The notes: generated by a model from the letters alone, not told the origin. A stretch of 64,000 nucleotides of DNA from Planctomycetaceae bacterium (GCA_020638975.1 JACKHN010000008.1:1-64000); one strand, 5' to 3'; shown: positions 1-10,400, numbered from the stretch's first letter. Made by a program: numbers and translations.

Positions 1-799
1 TACCACGCGGAATTCCGCGAATGGAAGCAATCTGTGCCGTCACCTTGGCACCTGGCAGAATTCCTCCTTTGCCCGGCTTTGCGCCTTGCGACAACTTGAC
101 TTCGATCGCGCGGATCTTGTCATTCTCGCTCGTCTTGCGGACGACCTCGTCGATGGAGAACTTCCCGTCCGGTCCGCGTGCGCCGAAGTAGCCCGTACCC
201 AGTTGCCAGACAATGTCCGCCCCTAGGCAGTGATACGGACTGACGCCACCCTCTCCCGTATTGTGATAGCAGCCGGCTTGTGCCGCGCCGAGATTGAGCG
301 CCGAGATCGCTCTTTCGCCTAACGAGCCAAACGACATGGCAGAGATGTTGATGATCGATCGCGGTCGATAAGGCCTCCGCCGTCGATGAGCGGCTCCCAT
401 AATCTTGAGGCAGGGAACGGCTGATGGATCGCCACCAATATGGAACGCGTGGTGATCGGGAAACGGAAAGGCGGCGTGTTTGACGATCGGGTAACCGACT
501 CCGTACATCTGCTCGGTACTTCCGAAGCCAAAATTGTTATTCGCCTCTTTGGCCGAAGCGTAAATCCATTTGCGCTCGTCTCGGTTGAACGGCATCTCCT
601 CCTTGTCATTGGCCACCCAGTATTGACGCAGCTCGGGGCCGATCATCTCTAGAAAATACCGCAGGTGTCCAACGATCGGAAAGTTGTGAAGGATCGTATG
701 TTTCTTTTGAACAATGTCGTGCAAGGCGATGATCGAGCACGCGGCCACAAACGAAGCGATCCCTGTCAGCAGCCAATGTTCAGAAAGAAAGTTCAGCAT
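1..799 (-). CDS. FMN-binding glutamate synthase-like protein (5' part, runs off left edge)
   Basis: Partial gene: 266 codons are visible and the C-terminal half lies beyond base 1. I translated it from the ATG at 797-799 and found no interruption. A hydrophobic segment at about residues 9-25 suggests a membrane anchor. The catalytic part starts near residue 150 with SAMSFGSLGERAIS, followed by NTGEGGVSPYH (about 176-186) and KLSQGAKPGKGG (about 233-245). These are hallmark motifs of the FMN/Fe-S domain of the glutamate synthase large subunit. Single-domain proteins of this kind, without a glutaminase domain, are common in bacteria; their reaction is often unproven, so glutamate synthesis is an inference. 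The gene starts 44 bp downstream of the cyclic-nucleotide/ferredoxin gene on the same strand, which suggests co-transcription and perhaps electron supply. Confidence 0.88.
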   Translation of the reverse strand, partial: MLNFLSEHWLLTGIASFVAACSIIALHDIVQKKHTILHNFPIVGHLRYFLEMIGPELRQYWVANDKEEMPFNRDERKWIYASAKEANNNFGFGSTEQMYGVGYPIVKHAAFPFPDHHAFHIGGDPSAVPCLKIMGAAHRRRRPYRPRSIINISAMSFGSLGERAISALNLGAAQAGCYHNTGEGGVSPYHCLGADIVWQLGTGYFGARGPDGKFSIDEVVRKTSENDKIRAIEVKLSQGAKPGKGGILPGAKVTAQIASIRGIPRG

Positions 800-843
800 C
801 GTGTTGTATCCGAATGGTGCGATCGAAATGTAGCGAGGTCGAA

Positions 844-3800
844 TCAGGAATACGAAGGGAATTCGAATCGAGCATCGACGCGAATTGCGGCTTCATGCGG
901 GCATTGATCGACGCACGCAGGACGTTGGCTGGAAAGCGAGCTGCATAAGTCGCAGACAACCGCCGTCTGTTTGACCAATTCGACTTCCAGATCGACGTCT
1001 TGGCCAGCCGTCGCGAGTGCGAGGTCGCCAGCTTGGGGCAACAGATCGAGTCGTGCCGTCAGAATGGGCTGATTGTACTTTGGCGTAAGCGCGATTGCAT
1101 CGGTCGCCGCGGGCGGACGGAGCTCGACCGCTAAAACATTGCTCCCCGCGCGAAGCAGCGACGAGTCGATCTTTGCTTGTAGCTCGTCGTCTTTCGCCTT
1201 CTTGGGATTGGCGGGCGCGGGTGCCTTGATCTCACTACCGTTGATCCACCCACAAACGACGAGTCCCTTCGAAGCGATCGCAATGGCAAAGGGCCCGCGC
1301 CGAAGTTGGTCTTTCGAGAGCTGGAATTCATAACGAAAACAGATTGGCTCAGGGACGCTGCCCACGTTCGCTCGCCATGACTTTGCGTTAGTGGACGAGG
1401 CAAGTGCTTCGTGGAAATCGATGTTCCAGGTAAACGGAGCGATCCCGACCGACCAGCCGTTCGTGCGATAGCGTCGATCCTGCCAAGTTGCCTTACCAAC
1501 GTGGCTCGCCGGCGCGAATTGCCAGCCGACAGACTGTTCCGGGATGATGCCAAGGTCGTGCATCTGAATCGAGTCGTAGGGACATTGACGGGCGCAGAGA
1601 CTACAACCGATACACCAATCGCGGATCTCGATCTGGCCGTTGGCTCCGCGTTGGATCGATCCGACCGGACAACCGATCATGCAAGATGGATTCAAACACT
1701 GGCGGCAAGCCGACGGCACGAGAAAGCGATCAAATCGCGGCCCGTCGAGGAACAGTCGCGAGTAGCCGTCGTCGTGTGTATTGACGCAAGCCCGCACACA
1801 ATCGCCGCATCGAGTACAACGATCGAGGTCGATCAGCAACAGGTTCTGGCCTTGAACAAGTCCTTCGTCGCGAAACTCTTCCGATCGCACTAACGAAGCA
1901 TCGGCGTCGCCCGCCTGACGTAAGTCGCTGCCGACGATATCGGCATACCGCCGCGAGACCAACTTATCGACGGAAGTGCGTAGCGCCGGCGAATCGTCGA
2001 GCAACTTCTGGAACGCCGAACCTTCGATCCGAACTAACTCGACACGACCAGGCTTTCGATTCGAGTCGTCCGCTGGATGATCATACGCGATGCAAGTTGC
2101 CTGACGCGGAACGTCCAGCACCACCGCCATCTCGCCAAAGCAATCGCCGCGCGAGAGGTAAGCCAGGATGTCGGGCGGGCCCTTTCCGCCAGAGACTCTA
2201 GAGAGCGTCGCACCGAACAGTTCGCGGAAAGCCAACGCCCCGGCGACACGAACCTCCAGTTCCGACCAGTGCTTTTTCGCCCCTTGTGATCCATGCGGAA
2301 ATGTTTCGATTGCGCCTCGTACGGCGGGCTGTTCGAGTACCGTGAGGATGTCCGCGGAGGCGATGAAATCGCGTTGACGGATGAGTTCGTTCATGGCTTG
2401 AATGACCAAACGACGATCCTCGTCCTTGGACGACTTGCCGTCAGCAATCGATCGAATCGAGGCTTGAACTCTCGGCCCGAACCAAGACCAGACATAACGC
2501 TTCGGTTCGCCGACGGCCTTTGGCGGTGTCGCCACTAAACACGATGAGGTGCTTTCGTCGTCTGTTGCCGATGGAGAAGAATCCTTGGCGGGTAATTTCT
2601 TTGCCGCAGCCAAAATATCTGCTGCCGACTTCGCCGCTGGTTTGATCGGTTGCTTGGCGGGAGCTTCGCCAGCCGCTGCAGCCTTCGGCTTCATCGCGGC
2701 TCGTGCGGCGGCCAGCACATCTTGCGCGTTGGCAACAGCGCGCGGCTTCTTCTTCTCCGTTGAGTCCTCCGCTGGTTTCGACGACGCTGCGGGATCGGTG
2801 GTGGCTTCCTTTGCTTTCGCGCGCGACGCGGCCAGAATATCCGCGACGGATGCTCCGGCTTTTGGCTTCTGTTTCGACACAGGATCAGCGGCTGTTTCCT
2901 TGGCTTTCCCACGAGACGCAGCAAGGATGTCTGCGACAGATGTTCCCGCCTTCGTTTTGGCGGGTGCTTTCTTTGAAGGTGTTTCCGTTTTGTCGTCGCC
3001 CGGCGCAGTATCGGCCTTCGGCTTGGCTGCAGTCTTTCCTCCACCGCGCGCTGCGGCCAAGATGTCGGCGATCGCAGATCCGCCACCGGGCTTCGCAGCG
3101 GCTGGGGCCTTCCTCTCCGCACTTGGAGGCGTCTCGTCGGGCAACAGGACTTGGCAGAACTTCGGCCAGTCGGCGATGTCGCTCGCTCGGAACGCCACAT
3201 GCGCGCCGCGTACGACTTGCACGACCCCGCTACGAATCAGGTACACGCTGTCGGACAGATCGCCTTCATCGCAGATGACAGTACCCGGATCGACAACTTC
3301 GAGATACGACGCTTGTCTCAGAACTTCGATTTGCTCATCGGATAAATCCTGAAACAGCTCCAATCGACGCAAGTGAGTGCTCAGGACGCGTTCGGCGTAG
3401 AGCGCATCGGTTTTCTGTCGGTAGCCGACGTCACGTTGCATTTGGTCGAAGATGTTCCGCAGGAATTCGACCATGTAGCAATCTTCGTCGACGACGATCG
3501 TGGCCGAACGCGGAGCCAACGTCATGCAGCTCATCTCGCCAAACACGTCGCCTTCGCGCATCGCGGCTTTGCGCGTGGAGTAGTCGATATCCGTCGGGCC
3601 GTCGTTGGGGATGTATTGTGGATTTACTTGTTCGACTTTCCGCGAACGTGGGGAAAACAGTTTCGACAGAAATCCGGGTGAAGCCTTCGCCTGGCCGCTC
3701 AAGATGTAAGCCGTTGCAACCTGGCGCGAGGAAGTGTCGCCCGCCGCCTGATCGCTGGATGTCGCGCCGCTACGGCTAGTTCGCAACGCGTGCAACTTCT

Positions 3801-4050
3801 GCATGTCGCCGCCGCGAACAACGTAGAAGGCACTGTGTCCGTGATCGCCCTGACGACAGATTACATCGCCCTTACGGAATCGCCGCAGAACAATCGACCC
3901 GGGAAATTTCTCCACCGAGATAGGCTTCTTGAGATTCGCGAACAGCTCGAATTGCTGTAACTCGTCCGAGCGAAGTATCTCGTCGCCTGCGCGGGGCGCG
4001 AGTTCTGCTTCCGGCTTGGCCGACACCGTTGCGCGAGACGTTGCTGTCAA
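844..4050 (-). CDS. Cyclic-nucleotide-binding / multi-[4Fe-4S] ferredoxin fusion protein
   Basis: 1068 aa with no signal peptide. The first CNBD spans about residues 35-215 (phosphate-cassette-like GDVFGEMSCMTLAPRSAT). A second starts near 225 (DPGTVICDEGDLSDSVYLI) but its second half (SRGDCFGEMAVVLDVPRQAT) appears only near 630-650. Between them is a long insert rich in Ala, Lys and Pro with five copies of an (A/Q)D(I/V)LAA motif (about 325-485). Ferredoxin motifs follow: CTRCGDCVRAC (about 745), CRQCLNPSCMIGCP (about 780), CIGCSLCARQCP (about 815) and, after a beta-rich stretch of about 200 residues, CDLCSS...ACVDQCP (about 1035-1050). This gives cysteines for about four clusters, arranged as in DmsB/HybA-type electron-transfer subunits. 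Likely a cytoplasmic redox protein gated by cNMP; neither ligand nor partner is proven. It lies directly upstream of the glutamate-synthase-like gene. Confidence 0.88.
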   Translation of the reverse strand: MTATSRATVSAKPEAELAPRAGDEILRSDELQQFELFANLKKPISVEKFPGSIVLRRFRKGDVICRQGDHGHSAFYVVRGGDMQKLHALRTSRSGATSSDQAAGDTSSRQVATAYILSGQAKASPGFLSKLFSPRSRKVEQVNPQYIPNDGPTDIDYSTRKAAMREGDVFGEMSCMTLAPRSATIVVDEDCYMVEFLRNIFDQMQRDVGYRQKTDALYAERVLSTHLRRLELFQDLSDEQIEVLRQASYLEVVDPGTVICDEGDLSDSVYLIRSGVVQVVRGAHVAFRASDIADWPKFCQVLLPDETPPSAERKAPAAAKPGGGSAIADILAAARGGGKTAAKPKADTAPGDDKTETPSKKAPAKTKAGTSVADILAASRGKAKETAADPVSKQKPKAGASVADILAASRAKAKEATTDPAASSKPAEDSTEKKKPRAVANAQDVLAAARAAMKPKAAAAGEAPAKQPIKPAAKSAADILAAAKKLPAKDSSPSATDDESTSSCLVATPPKAVGEPKRYVWSWFGPRVQASIRSIADGKSSKDEDRRLVIQAMNELIRQRDFIASADILTVLEQPAVRGAIETFPHGSQGAKKHWSELEVRVAGALAFRELFGATLSRVSGGKGPPDILAYLSRGDCFGEMAVVLDVPRQATCIAYDHPADDSNRKPGRVELVRIEGSAFQKLLDDSPALRTSVDKLVSRRYADIVGSDLRQAGDADASLVRSEEFRDEGLVQGQNLLLIDLDRCTRCGDCVRACVNTHDDGYSRLFLDGPRFDRFLVPSACRQCLNPSCMIGCPVGSIQRGANGQIEIRDWCIGCSLCARQCPYDSIQMHDLGIIPEQSVGWQFAPASHVGKATWQDRRYRTNGWSVGIAPFTWNIDFHEALASSTNAKSWRANVGSVPEPICFRYEFQLSKDQLRRGPFAIAIASKGLVVCGWINGSEIKAPAPANPKKAKDDELQAKIDSSLLRAGSNVLAVELRPPAATDAIALTPKYNQPILTARLDLLPQAGDLALATAGQDVDLEVELVKQTAVVCDLCSSLSSQRPACVDQCPHEAAIRVDARFEFPSYS

Positions 4051-4626
4051 CGCTATGACCCTTTGTTTTCTGAAGTCTCACGACTTCTGCGACCAGATTC
4101 ACCTGCCTCTCGAGCGGTTCGAGGCATACGTGTTCTAACAGATGCAGACCGTCCGTGTCATAAGTACCATCATGACGTCGGTATCCGGTGCGTTCAACGA
4201 AATCTCTGCTCTCGCGCTCCGTGATTCGGAAGAAGGAGGACGGTGCGTCATGACCCAGGCGTCCGTTCGGTGGCGACAGGGGAAATGGGAAGGTCGGAAC
4301 AGGACGGTATGTCTGAAATTCGCAGCTCGCCGAACAGGCCCCCAGTTTGGCCGCGAGGGAAGCAACGCCCCGCTTGTTCAGTTAGTCTCCAGATCAAATC
4401 GTCCTGTTCGCGACCCGCGCGACACCCATTTCGACCGTTACACCCGGCAGGGAAGTAACGGTCTTCTCATCCCGTGCGGAAGGCAGACCTCCTATCTCCC
4501 CTCCACACCCTAGTTATCGTAAAACGATCGCACGGGTATTACCCAGAACTACAACTGAATCAATCTTTCCTGCCTGGGCCACCTAGATTGAAACGACTGT
4601 AGGGATTGAGCGGGTTCTGCCAGCGA
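4051..4626. other. Intergenic stretch without a convincing gene
   Basis: About 580 bp upstream of the cyclic-nucleotide/ferredoxin gene, presumably holding its promoter. A plus-strand reading frame from about 4142 to 4513 has a purine-rich AAGGAGG before an internal ATG near 4250, but the protein has no recognisable motif and a composition typical of non-coding frames. I see no clear terminator or RNA gene here. Confidence 0.4.
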
Positions 4627-4761
4627 TCAGCCCGAAAAAGGAGTCCGCAACCGCGCCAGCACTGGAAGCAGCACTGCCATTGCAATCACAAACATCAACA
4701 GAATGAACGGCCATGCGATCGAGACGTCGTACCAGTGACCTCGAATCTTTAACATCACCAT
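4627..4761 (-). CDS. Possible 44-aa single-pass membrane protein
   Basis: A 44-codon frame opens with ATG-GTG-ATG at 4761 and has a Shine-Dalgarno-like GAGGTG about 6 nt upstream of the first ATG. The peptide has a polar N-terminus (MVMLKIRGHWYDVS), one strongly hydrophobic stretch (about residues 15-35) and a basic tail ending RLRTPFSG, the layout of a small inner-membrane protein. It begins 34 bp downstream of the PQQ-like gene on the same strand, so it could be the second gene of that transcript. No family recognised; too short to be certain. Confidence 0.35.
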   Translation of the reverse strand: MVMLKIRGHWYDVSIAWPFILLMFVIAMAVLLPVLARLRTPFSG

Positions 4762-4795
4762 TGCGGCACCTCGAAGATCGCCATTGATCGATGAA

Positions 4796-6097
4796 TCAAC
4801 CGCCGGTGGCTAGTTGCTCTTCAATGCAGTACAGATGCTTCTCGCCTCGAATAAACAGCTGCCCGTCGCTGATCGCGGGCGATGCGAAGGAGAATTCGCC
4901 GAGTGAATTCTCGGCGACGACGTCGAGCTTGGCTCCCGGTCGTAGGATCGTCGTCACGCCATCGTCGGCGACGAGGTAGGCGAGTCCGTTCGCGTGAACG
5001 AGCGACGCGCTAAAGTGCTTGCCAATTCGTTCCTTCCAAAGCGTTTCGCCCGTCTTGGCATCAAAACAATTTGCCGTACCTCGATCATCGGCGACGATCA
5101 GATAACCGTCCAAGACGACTGGCGACGGAACATAGCAGCGTGCCGATGTCTGATGCCATGCGACATGCGAATCCGTCACATCACCCGCACCATCGGGGCG
5201 AATTCCCATCACGTGATAGTCTGGAAAACCTGCCGTCATAAAGAAGAGGTTGCCGTCGAACACCATCGACGCCACGAATTGTTCAGTCGGTCCGTCGATT
5301 TCCCAGTGCCGCTTGCCCGTCGCAGGATCGTAGCTGGCGATGTGCTTGCTGCCCGATATCACCATCTGAGTCCGACCAGCAACATCGCGAATGATCGGAG
5401 TCACATAGCTGCGAGTCTGATGCGGGCGATCGACTTTCCAGAGCGTCTCGCCGGTCTTTCGGTCTAACGCAACGATGTACGAGTCGCCGTCGTGATCTCC
5501 GTTGACGATGACCGAATCCTTGTAGAGGACGGGCGAGCTGCAAAATCCGTGGGCGCTGACAAAGCTTCCCGGCTTTACCAGCCACTTCCGATTACCTTCA
5601 AAGTCAAAAGCAGCCACCACCATTTCACCCGGAGTGATCGGTCGCGGCGTTCCGACGTTCGGCGCAGGGACCGTTCTGCCATCCACTTGCAGGAACGAAA
5701 CGTAGACAAGTTCACCGTCCGTGGCGGGCGTTCCGGACGCAAAACTGTTCAGGCTATGCTTCGTTTCGAGCGGAGCGCTCACGACATCTTTCTGCCACAG
5801 CAACTTACCGTCGGCACGATCGAGACAGATCAACACTCGCTCTTGCTCATCTGGCAAGCACGAGACAACGAAGATGCGATCGTTCCAAATGATCGGCGAA
5901 GCGTGACCCTCACCGGCGATCGGCACCTTCCAACGAATGTTCTTTCCCGTCGCGCCGTCCCAAATCGTTGGAACGCTCGCCTCAAGACTCGATCCATCGC
6001 CGCGTGGACCGCGCCAACCCGACCAGTTCTCGGCACTCGCGGTGGATAGAAAAGCAGATGTGATAAAAACGATGGCAAAGAAGGTAGGGCGAACCAT
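4796..6097 (-). CDS. Secreted PQQ-like beta-propeller repeat protein
   Basis: 433 aa from the ATG at 6097. A longer frame extends upstream, but the ATG at 6097 gives a classic signal peptide (MVRPTFFAIVFITSAFLSTASA) followed by WSGWRGPRGDGSS. The W(R/P)G(P/W)xG opening is typical of planctomycete quinoprotein-like propellers. Blade-like repeats recur, each with a LDRxxGxxLWK-type strand (LDRADGKLLWQKD, LDRKTGETLWKVD, DAKTGETLWKERI). This is the PQQ_2/PQQ_3 beta-propeller fold, usually a periplasmic scaffold or BamB-like protein; there is no evidence for bound PQQ or enzyme activity. A 44-aa membrane ORF may follow in the same transcript. Confidence 0.88.
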   Translation of the reverse strand: MVRPTFFAIVFITSAFLSTASAENWSGWRGPRGDGSSLEASVPTIWDGATGKNIRWKVPIAGEGHASPIIWNDRIFVVSCLPDEQERVLICLDRADGKLLWQKDVVSAPLETKHSLNSFASGTPATDGELVYVSFLQVDGRTVPAPNVGTPRPITPGEMVVAAFDFEGNRKWLVKPGSFVSAHGFCSSPVLYKDSVIVNGDHDGDSYIVALDRKTGETLWKVDRPHQTRSYVTPIIRDVAGRTQMVISGSKHIASYDPATGKRHWEIDGPTEQFVASMVFDGNLFFMTAGFPDYHVMGIRPDGAGDVTDSHVAWHQTSARCYVPSPVVLDGYLIVADDRGTANCFDAKTGETLWKERIGKHFSASLVHANGLAYLVADDGVTTILRPGAKLDVVAENSLGEFSFASPAISDGQLFIRGEKHLYCIEEQLATGG

Positions 6098-6207
6098 CAC
6101 AATTCTCGCGGAAGGTGGGGCGAATTCGGAGTGAATCCGACCAGTATGGCACCCGAGAAATCTTGCGTCTATCGCTTGCGCCCGTTGGTAGTGGTACGGT
6201 TTGCGAT

Positions 6208-6288
6208 TTCTGAAAGTAGGACGGCCACTCGTGGCCGTCTTTTGTCGGGCAGGAGTGCCCGGCTTACGGCAAATTGTACCGCTACTCG
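6208..6288. repeat. Dispersed two-hairpin repeat, copy 1
   Basis: This intergenic stretch carries two adjacent short palindromes, GGACGGCCACTCGTGGCCGTC and GGGCAGGAGTGCCCG, and recurs almost unchanged and in the same orientation at 21089-21170. Compensating changes leave both stems intact in the second copy. It lies upstream of the PQQ-like gene. It looks like a dispersed intergenic repeat rather than a simple terminator, since no T-run follows either stem closely. Confidence 0.75.
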
Positions 6289-6491
6289 CCCGTTTTGTGC
6301 CCGTCGTCACTTTGATTAGAAGGTGATATCACATTGACAACGCGTTCTCCCCGGTCCTCGTCTAGCAGTGGTCAAAAAGCAAGGAAAACAGCGATTATGC
6401 CGCTTGACTGCGGTGCTGGCACGGGAAGTGCAAAACTTGAATTCCAACGACCCGGCCCTAAGCCGTAAAATCACACACGGGAGAATTCAAA

Positions 6492-6896
6492 ATGAAAAGC
6501 ACACTCACAATCGCCGTTTTGGCCACTATGGTTCTAGTTGCCTCCAATGCCTCCGCGCAAACCCACGATCACTTCGCGAGACAGCGACAAGAGGCAGTCG
6601 CTCGTCAAGCCGCAGCCCAACAGCACTTCAGCCACTCGGGCGGTTCGAGCGCTCACGTCGATGTGGCAAGACATGGTTCTGGACATTGGGGCGGCCCAAC
6701 AACCGCTCACCGGTACTACCCGCCCACGCGAGGCAGCGTTTTTCAGCAAAACATTCAGTTCTACCCTGTAAACCCCTACGGATACGGCGTTCCATCCTAC
6801 GGTTTCTACGGTGGTACTTCGCCGTATGGTTGCTCGCCCTACTATGGAATCCCCAGTGGCACCTACATTCACCGCGAGATCTATCTTTCGCGATGA
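6492..6896 (+). CDS. Small secreted His/Gly/Tyr-rich protein
   Basis: 134 aa. A GGGAG Shine-Dalgarno sequence lies about 7 nt before the ATG. A signal peptide (MKSTLTIAVLATMVLVASNA, cleavage near SA-QT) is followed by a mature part rich in His, Gln and Ala (residues 24-60) and then a Gly/Tyr/Pro-rich tail with repeats such as YGYGVPSYGFYGG. Low-complexity secreted proteins like this are frequent in planctomycetes and have no assigned function. A good intrinsic terminator follows at 6937-6972, so it is probably transcribed alone. Confidence 0.75.
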   Translation: MKSTLTIAVLATMVLVASNASAQTHDHFARQRQEAVARQAAAQQHFSHSGGSSAHVDVARHGSGHWGGPTTAHRYYPPTRGSVFQQNIQFYPVNPYGYGVPSYGFYGGTSPYGCSPYYGIPSGTYIHREIYLSR

Positions 6897-6936
6897 GCGA
6901 TCTAGGCAGCAGATGAGTTCTGTGTGATCACAACTA

Positions 6937-6972
6937 CGTCTCGCGATGTCCCGTCGTCGCGAGGCGTTTTTT
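6937..6972 (+). terminator. Rho-independent terminator after the small secreted protein
   Basis: CGTCTCGCGA and TCGCGAGGCG form a 10-bp stem (one G-T pair) around a 10-nt loop, followed directly by TTTTTT. It lies 41 bp after the stop codon at 6896. The T-run overlaps the stop codon of the convergent small ORF at 6971-7132. Confidence 0.8.
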
Positions 6973-7132
6973 AGGGACTTTCCGCGACCAGCGACTCTGC
7001 CTTGAGCGTAGATGGATTGTCCCGGCGAGTGACTTCACGATCGCTGATGATTGTTGCGACGGTCAGACCAGCCACCATACTTGCTGCCAGCAAGAGTAAG
7101 ACGCGAGTTTGGGATGGCGGTTGGTGACTCAT
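6971..7132 (-). CDS. Small single-pass membrane protein
   Basis: 53 aa from the ATG at 7132 (a 64-aa version could start at 7165). The frame reads MSHQPPSQTRVLLLLAAS and continues hydrophobic to about residue 30, then ends in a charged tail (SDREVTRRDNPSTLKAE). That is one membrane segment with the C-terminus probably outside. There is no strong Shine-Dalgarno sequence. It diverges from the large exported-protein genes at 7459 and converges on the terminator at 6937-6972. Unrecognised and possibly not expressed. Confidence 0.45.
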   Translation of the reverse strand: MSHQPPSQTRVLLLLAASMVAGLTVATIISDREVTRRDNPSTLKAESLVAESP

Positions 7133-7458
7133 GGTGGTCGGTCCAGGCTGCTGTTGGGATATCACGTCAAATCTAGGTCACCCGCACGCGACAGCAGCCG
7201 AATCGCTCCGATTCCTCGGATTGCAGCGGTCATCCCACCTGTCCGGCCAGTCTGGCCATCGGCACGCCTCGATCCGGGCGAACGCTACGTTGGCGGCAAC
7301 GTACGATTTACAAACCCGTTACGCCCGTTTGTGCCGTAGCGAAACAAAATCAAGCGGCAGGTCGTCTTATCCCACAGAGGTAATTCTCCGCCTGCGTTTG
7401 CAGCCCAACCATGCGCGTCCGTCGACTGGCGCGTTCGTGATCGCCCGAGGAACAGAAG

Positions 7459-10400
7459 ATGAGAACGAACCACTTCGCTATCGCCGTGTTGGCGCTCGCT
7501 GTCCTGACTTGTAGCTCCGTCAGTTGGGCTCAAGAGGCCGATTCACCTCCTGCCGACGCGCCAGCCGCAGCGATTTTCGATGGAGAAGTCCCGGCAACAG
7601 CCGAGACAAAACCGACTCCTTGGCGGGAGCAAACGATCTATATCCCCTACAAACAGCTACAGAAGGTTTTCGAAGAACAGGGCCGTGGCGTTTTCGTCCC
7701 CTACGAAAAGTTCCAAGAACTGTGGAAGAAGGCACAGGCGAGCGAACAGCAACCCGTCGATAATCGCCCGCCGCTGGGAGCCATCGTTACCGAGATCGCT
7801 AGCGAAGCGACGGTCGAACGCGATGTGATCAACGTTCAAGCCAGCGTGCAGATTGAGTTACTGGGCAAAGGCTGGCACGAAGTGCCCTTGCGGTTGAGCG
7901 ATGCCGCGATTCGATCTGCAACGGTCGGGGGTCAGCCGGCGCGAGTGCTGGCCGACGGCGCGCAGGGTTACAAGCTGTTGGTACAGAACACCGACGACAC
8001 CGCGGAACGCCTAACACTCGATCTTGAGTACTCGAAGGCATACTCCAAATCTCCTGGTCAGAACAGCGTCTCGCTGGAAGCACCCCAAGCGCCAGTCAAT
8101 CGCTGGCTGATTCGCATCCCGCAGACGGGTGTGAAGATCAATATCCAACCGATGATCGCGGCAACCGAAGCTCCCGCCGAAGCGCAAGCGAATGAGACTG
8201 TCGTGCTGGCATTCGTCGGAGCGGCCAGCACGGTGCGCGTCGATTGGACACCGAAGACCGAAGGAGCTGCCGGCCTGGAGGCACTTGCCACGGTGCAAGC
8301 TCAACAGGAAGTCTCGATTGATGAAGGCGTCGTTCGCACCCGAACTCAGCTTGTTTATGAGATCAGTCGTGCCGAACTCTCGCAGCTCGTAGTTGAAGCA
8401 CCGCTCGATCAGAAGGTAACACGCGTGCTCGATCCCAACGTGAAGAAGTGGGAAGTTGCCAAGGGCGACACCAAGCAAACGATCACAATCGATCTCTTCC
8501 AGCCGGCTCGTGGAACTCAAAGTGTTACGCTTGAGTGTGAGAACTTCAGCGATGAAGCGGCGCTTCGCGACACGCACGTGCCCGTCATCCAAGCATTAAA
8601 TGTCGGACGGCAGCAGGGCGTCGTGGTCGTGAAATTGGGAGACGAACTGCGAGCGGAAGCAACGGCTAAGAACGGTTTGTTGCAGCTCGATACCGCCGAG
8701 TTGCCGCAACCGTTGCAGAGCATCAAATGGGGCTTCGCCTATCGCTATGCCGCCTTGCCGTTCGATCTCGCTCTGAGCGTCGAGAAAGTAAAGCCCCGAA
8801 TTCACGTCCAACAACTCGTCGAAGCCTACGTAGAACCGGAACAAGTCACGCTTGACGTATCTGCGATCTATGACATCCAACAAGCAGGTGTGTTTCAATT
8901 GGTGTTCGACATACCCGCAGGATTTCAGGTGGAACGAGTTCAAGGCCGGGCCCTGGGGGATGCTCAGCCAGTCGTCATCGATTCGCACCATTTGGGAGGT
9001 GACGGCAACTCGCACCTTCAAGTGAATCTTGCTCGCAAGGCGATCGGTCGCGTGGGCCTCGCTTTCACACTACGTCGGTCATTGAACGAGCCGAATTTTT
9101 TGACCCCGACTGGCACGGCAGCCGAGATACAGATCACTATCCCGCGCATCACCAACGACGTCGAAGATGTCTCGGGCAGTCTGATCGTACACGGACCCGA
9201 GAGTCTCCAAATCACTTCGCAGTCCGTCAGCGGAATGCGGAATGTAGCCATTGCTGAAGCCCACAAAGATGTACAGTGCGTCCGCGATGGAAGGTTTGCC
9301 GGATTGCGTGAAGTGCTGGCCTTCGTTTTCACGCGCGATCCCGCCGATCTAAAGGTCGCCGTCGAACGACGACGCCCGCACGTGACCGCCCGACAATTGT
9401 TGACGGCTCGCATCGAGACTGGTGTCGTGAAGTACGAAGCTCGCTTCTTTTACGACATCCTTTACAGTGCCGTGAAGTCGCTCCGGCTGGACGTTCCTGA
9501 AGGTCTTGCTGGCGAGATTCGAATTGCGTCGGGCGGGATCAGCAAAACCACGATCACACCGCAACCAGACGATGTGCCGGAAGGTTATGTCGCGTGGAAC
9601 TTAAGCGGCGACAGCGAATTCCTTGGTGCCCGCCAGTTCGTACTCAGTTGGGAACGCAGCACCCAGGAGCTAGAGGTCGGCAAGAGTACGGACTATGTGC
9701 TACCGAACTTGCGACCTATGAACGTTGACCGGGCATGGGGACAGATCGTTGTGAGCAAAGCGGAGACACTCGACATCCGAGCCGCAGAGGGTTTCGATGG
9801 CTTGCGACCTATTGATCCGCAGCATGATCTGATGCCCGGCGTCAGTGTCGCGGATGCAGCGCGAGCGTTCGAGTTCCATGATGCCTGGAATCTTTCCATT
9901 ACGACGACACGCTACGAACTCGAAGAAGTCAAACGCACGAGCATTGAGCGAGCGTTAGTGCGAATGGTCGTGACGCGCAGCGAGCGTGTATCCGTTCAAG
10001 CCCTGTATCGCATCCGCAGTGCCGTTCAGCGGTTGGCCGTGACGCTGCCCGGCGAGAGCGAGTTCGACAACGATCCGCTCTATATCAATGGCGAGCCCAA
10101 GTCGCTCGAGCACGGCGAGCAGAATCAGCTGTTCATTCCGTTAGTCAACCAGAACCCGGAAACCCCATTCGTCCTGGAACTCCGTTACACCGTTCCAGGC
10201 GATCATCGGCAACTCGATTTACCAACGTTTCCGGGCCAAGAAGGATTGCAAACCGATCCAGCGATTCAGAAGGTCGAGCTATCCGTCTACTTGCCGAATG
10301 AAATGGCGTTGCTGGACGCCAAGGGTCCATGGACCAACCAACAAGGCGACTGGTATTCGAAGTTGAACCGACTGCCCGGCCACCAGTTGAGCGACGAGCA

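Noticed and set aside
2549..3352. Long plus-strand Ala/Ser-rich frame (267 codons) opposite the linker of the cyclic-nucleotide/ferredoxin gene
   Set aside because: It mirrors the Ala/Lys repeat region of a gene with clear domains on the other strand; its composition follows from that and it has no motif.
4142..4513. 123-codon plus-strand frame with an AAGGAGG inside
   Set aside because: No motif, hydrophobic segment or plausible partner; Arg/Ser/Pro-rich composition typical of non-coding frames.
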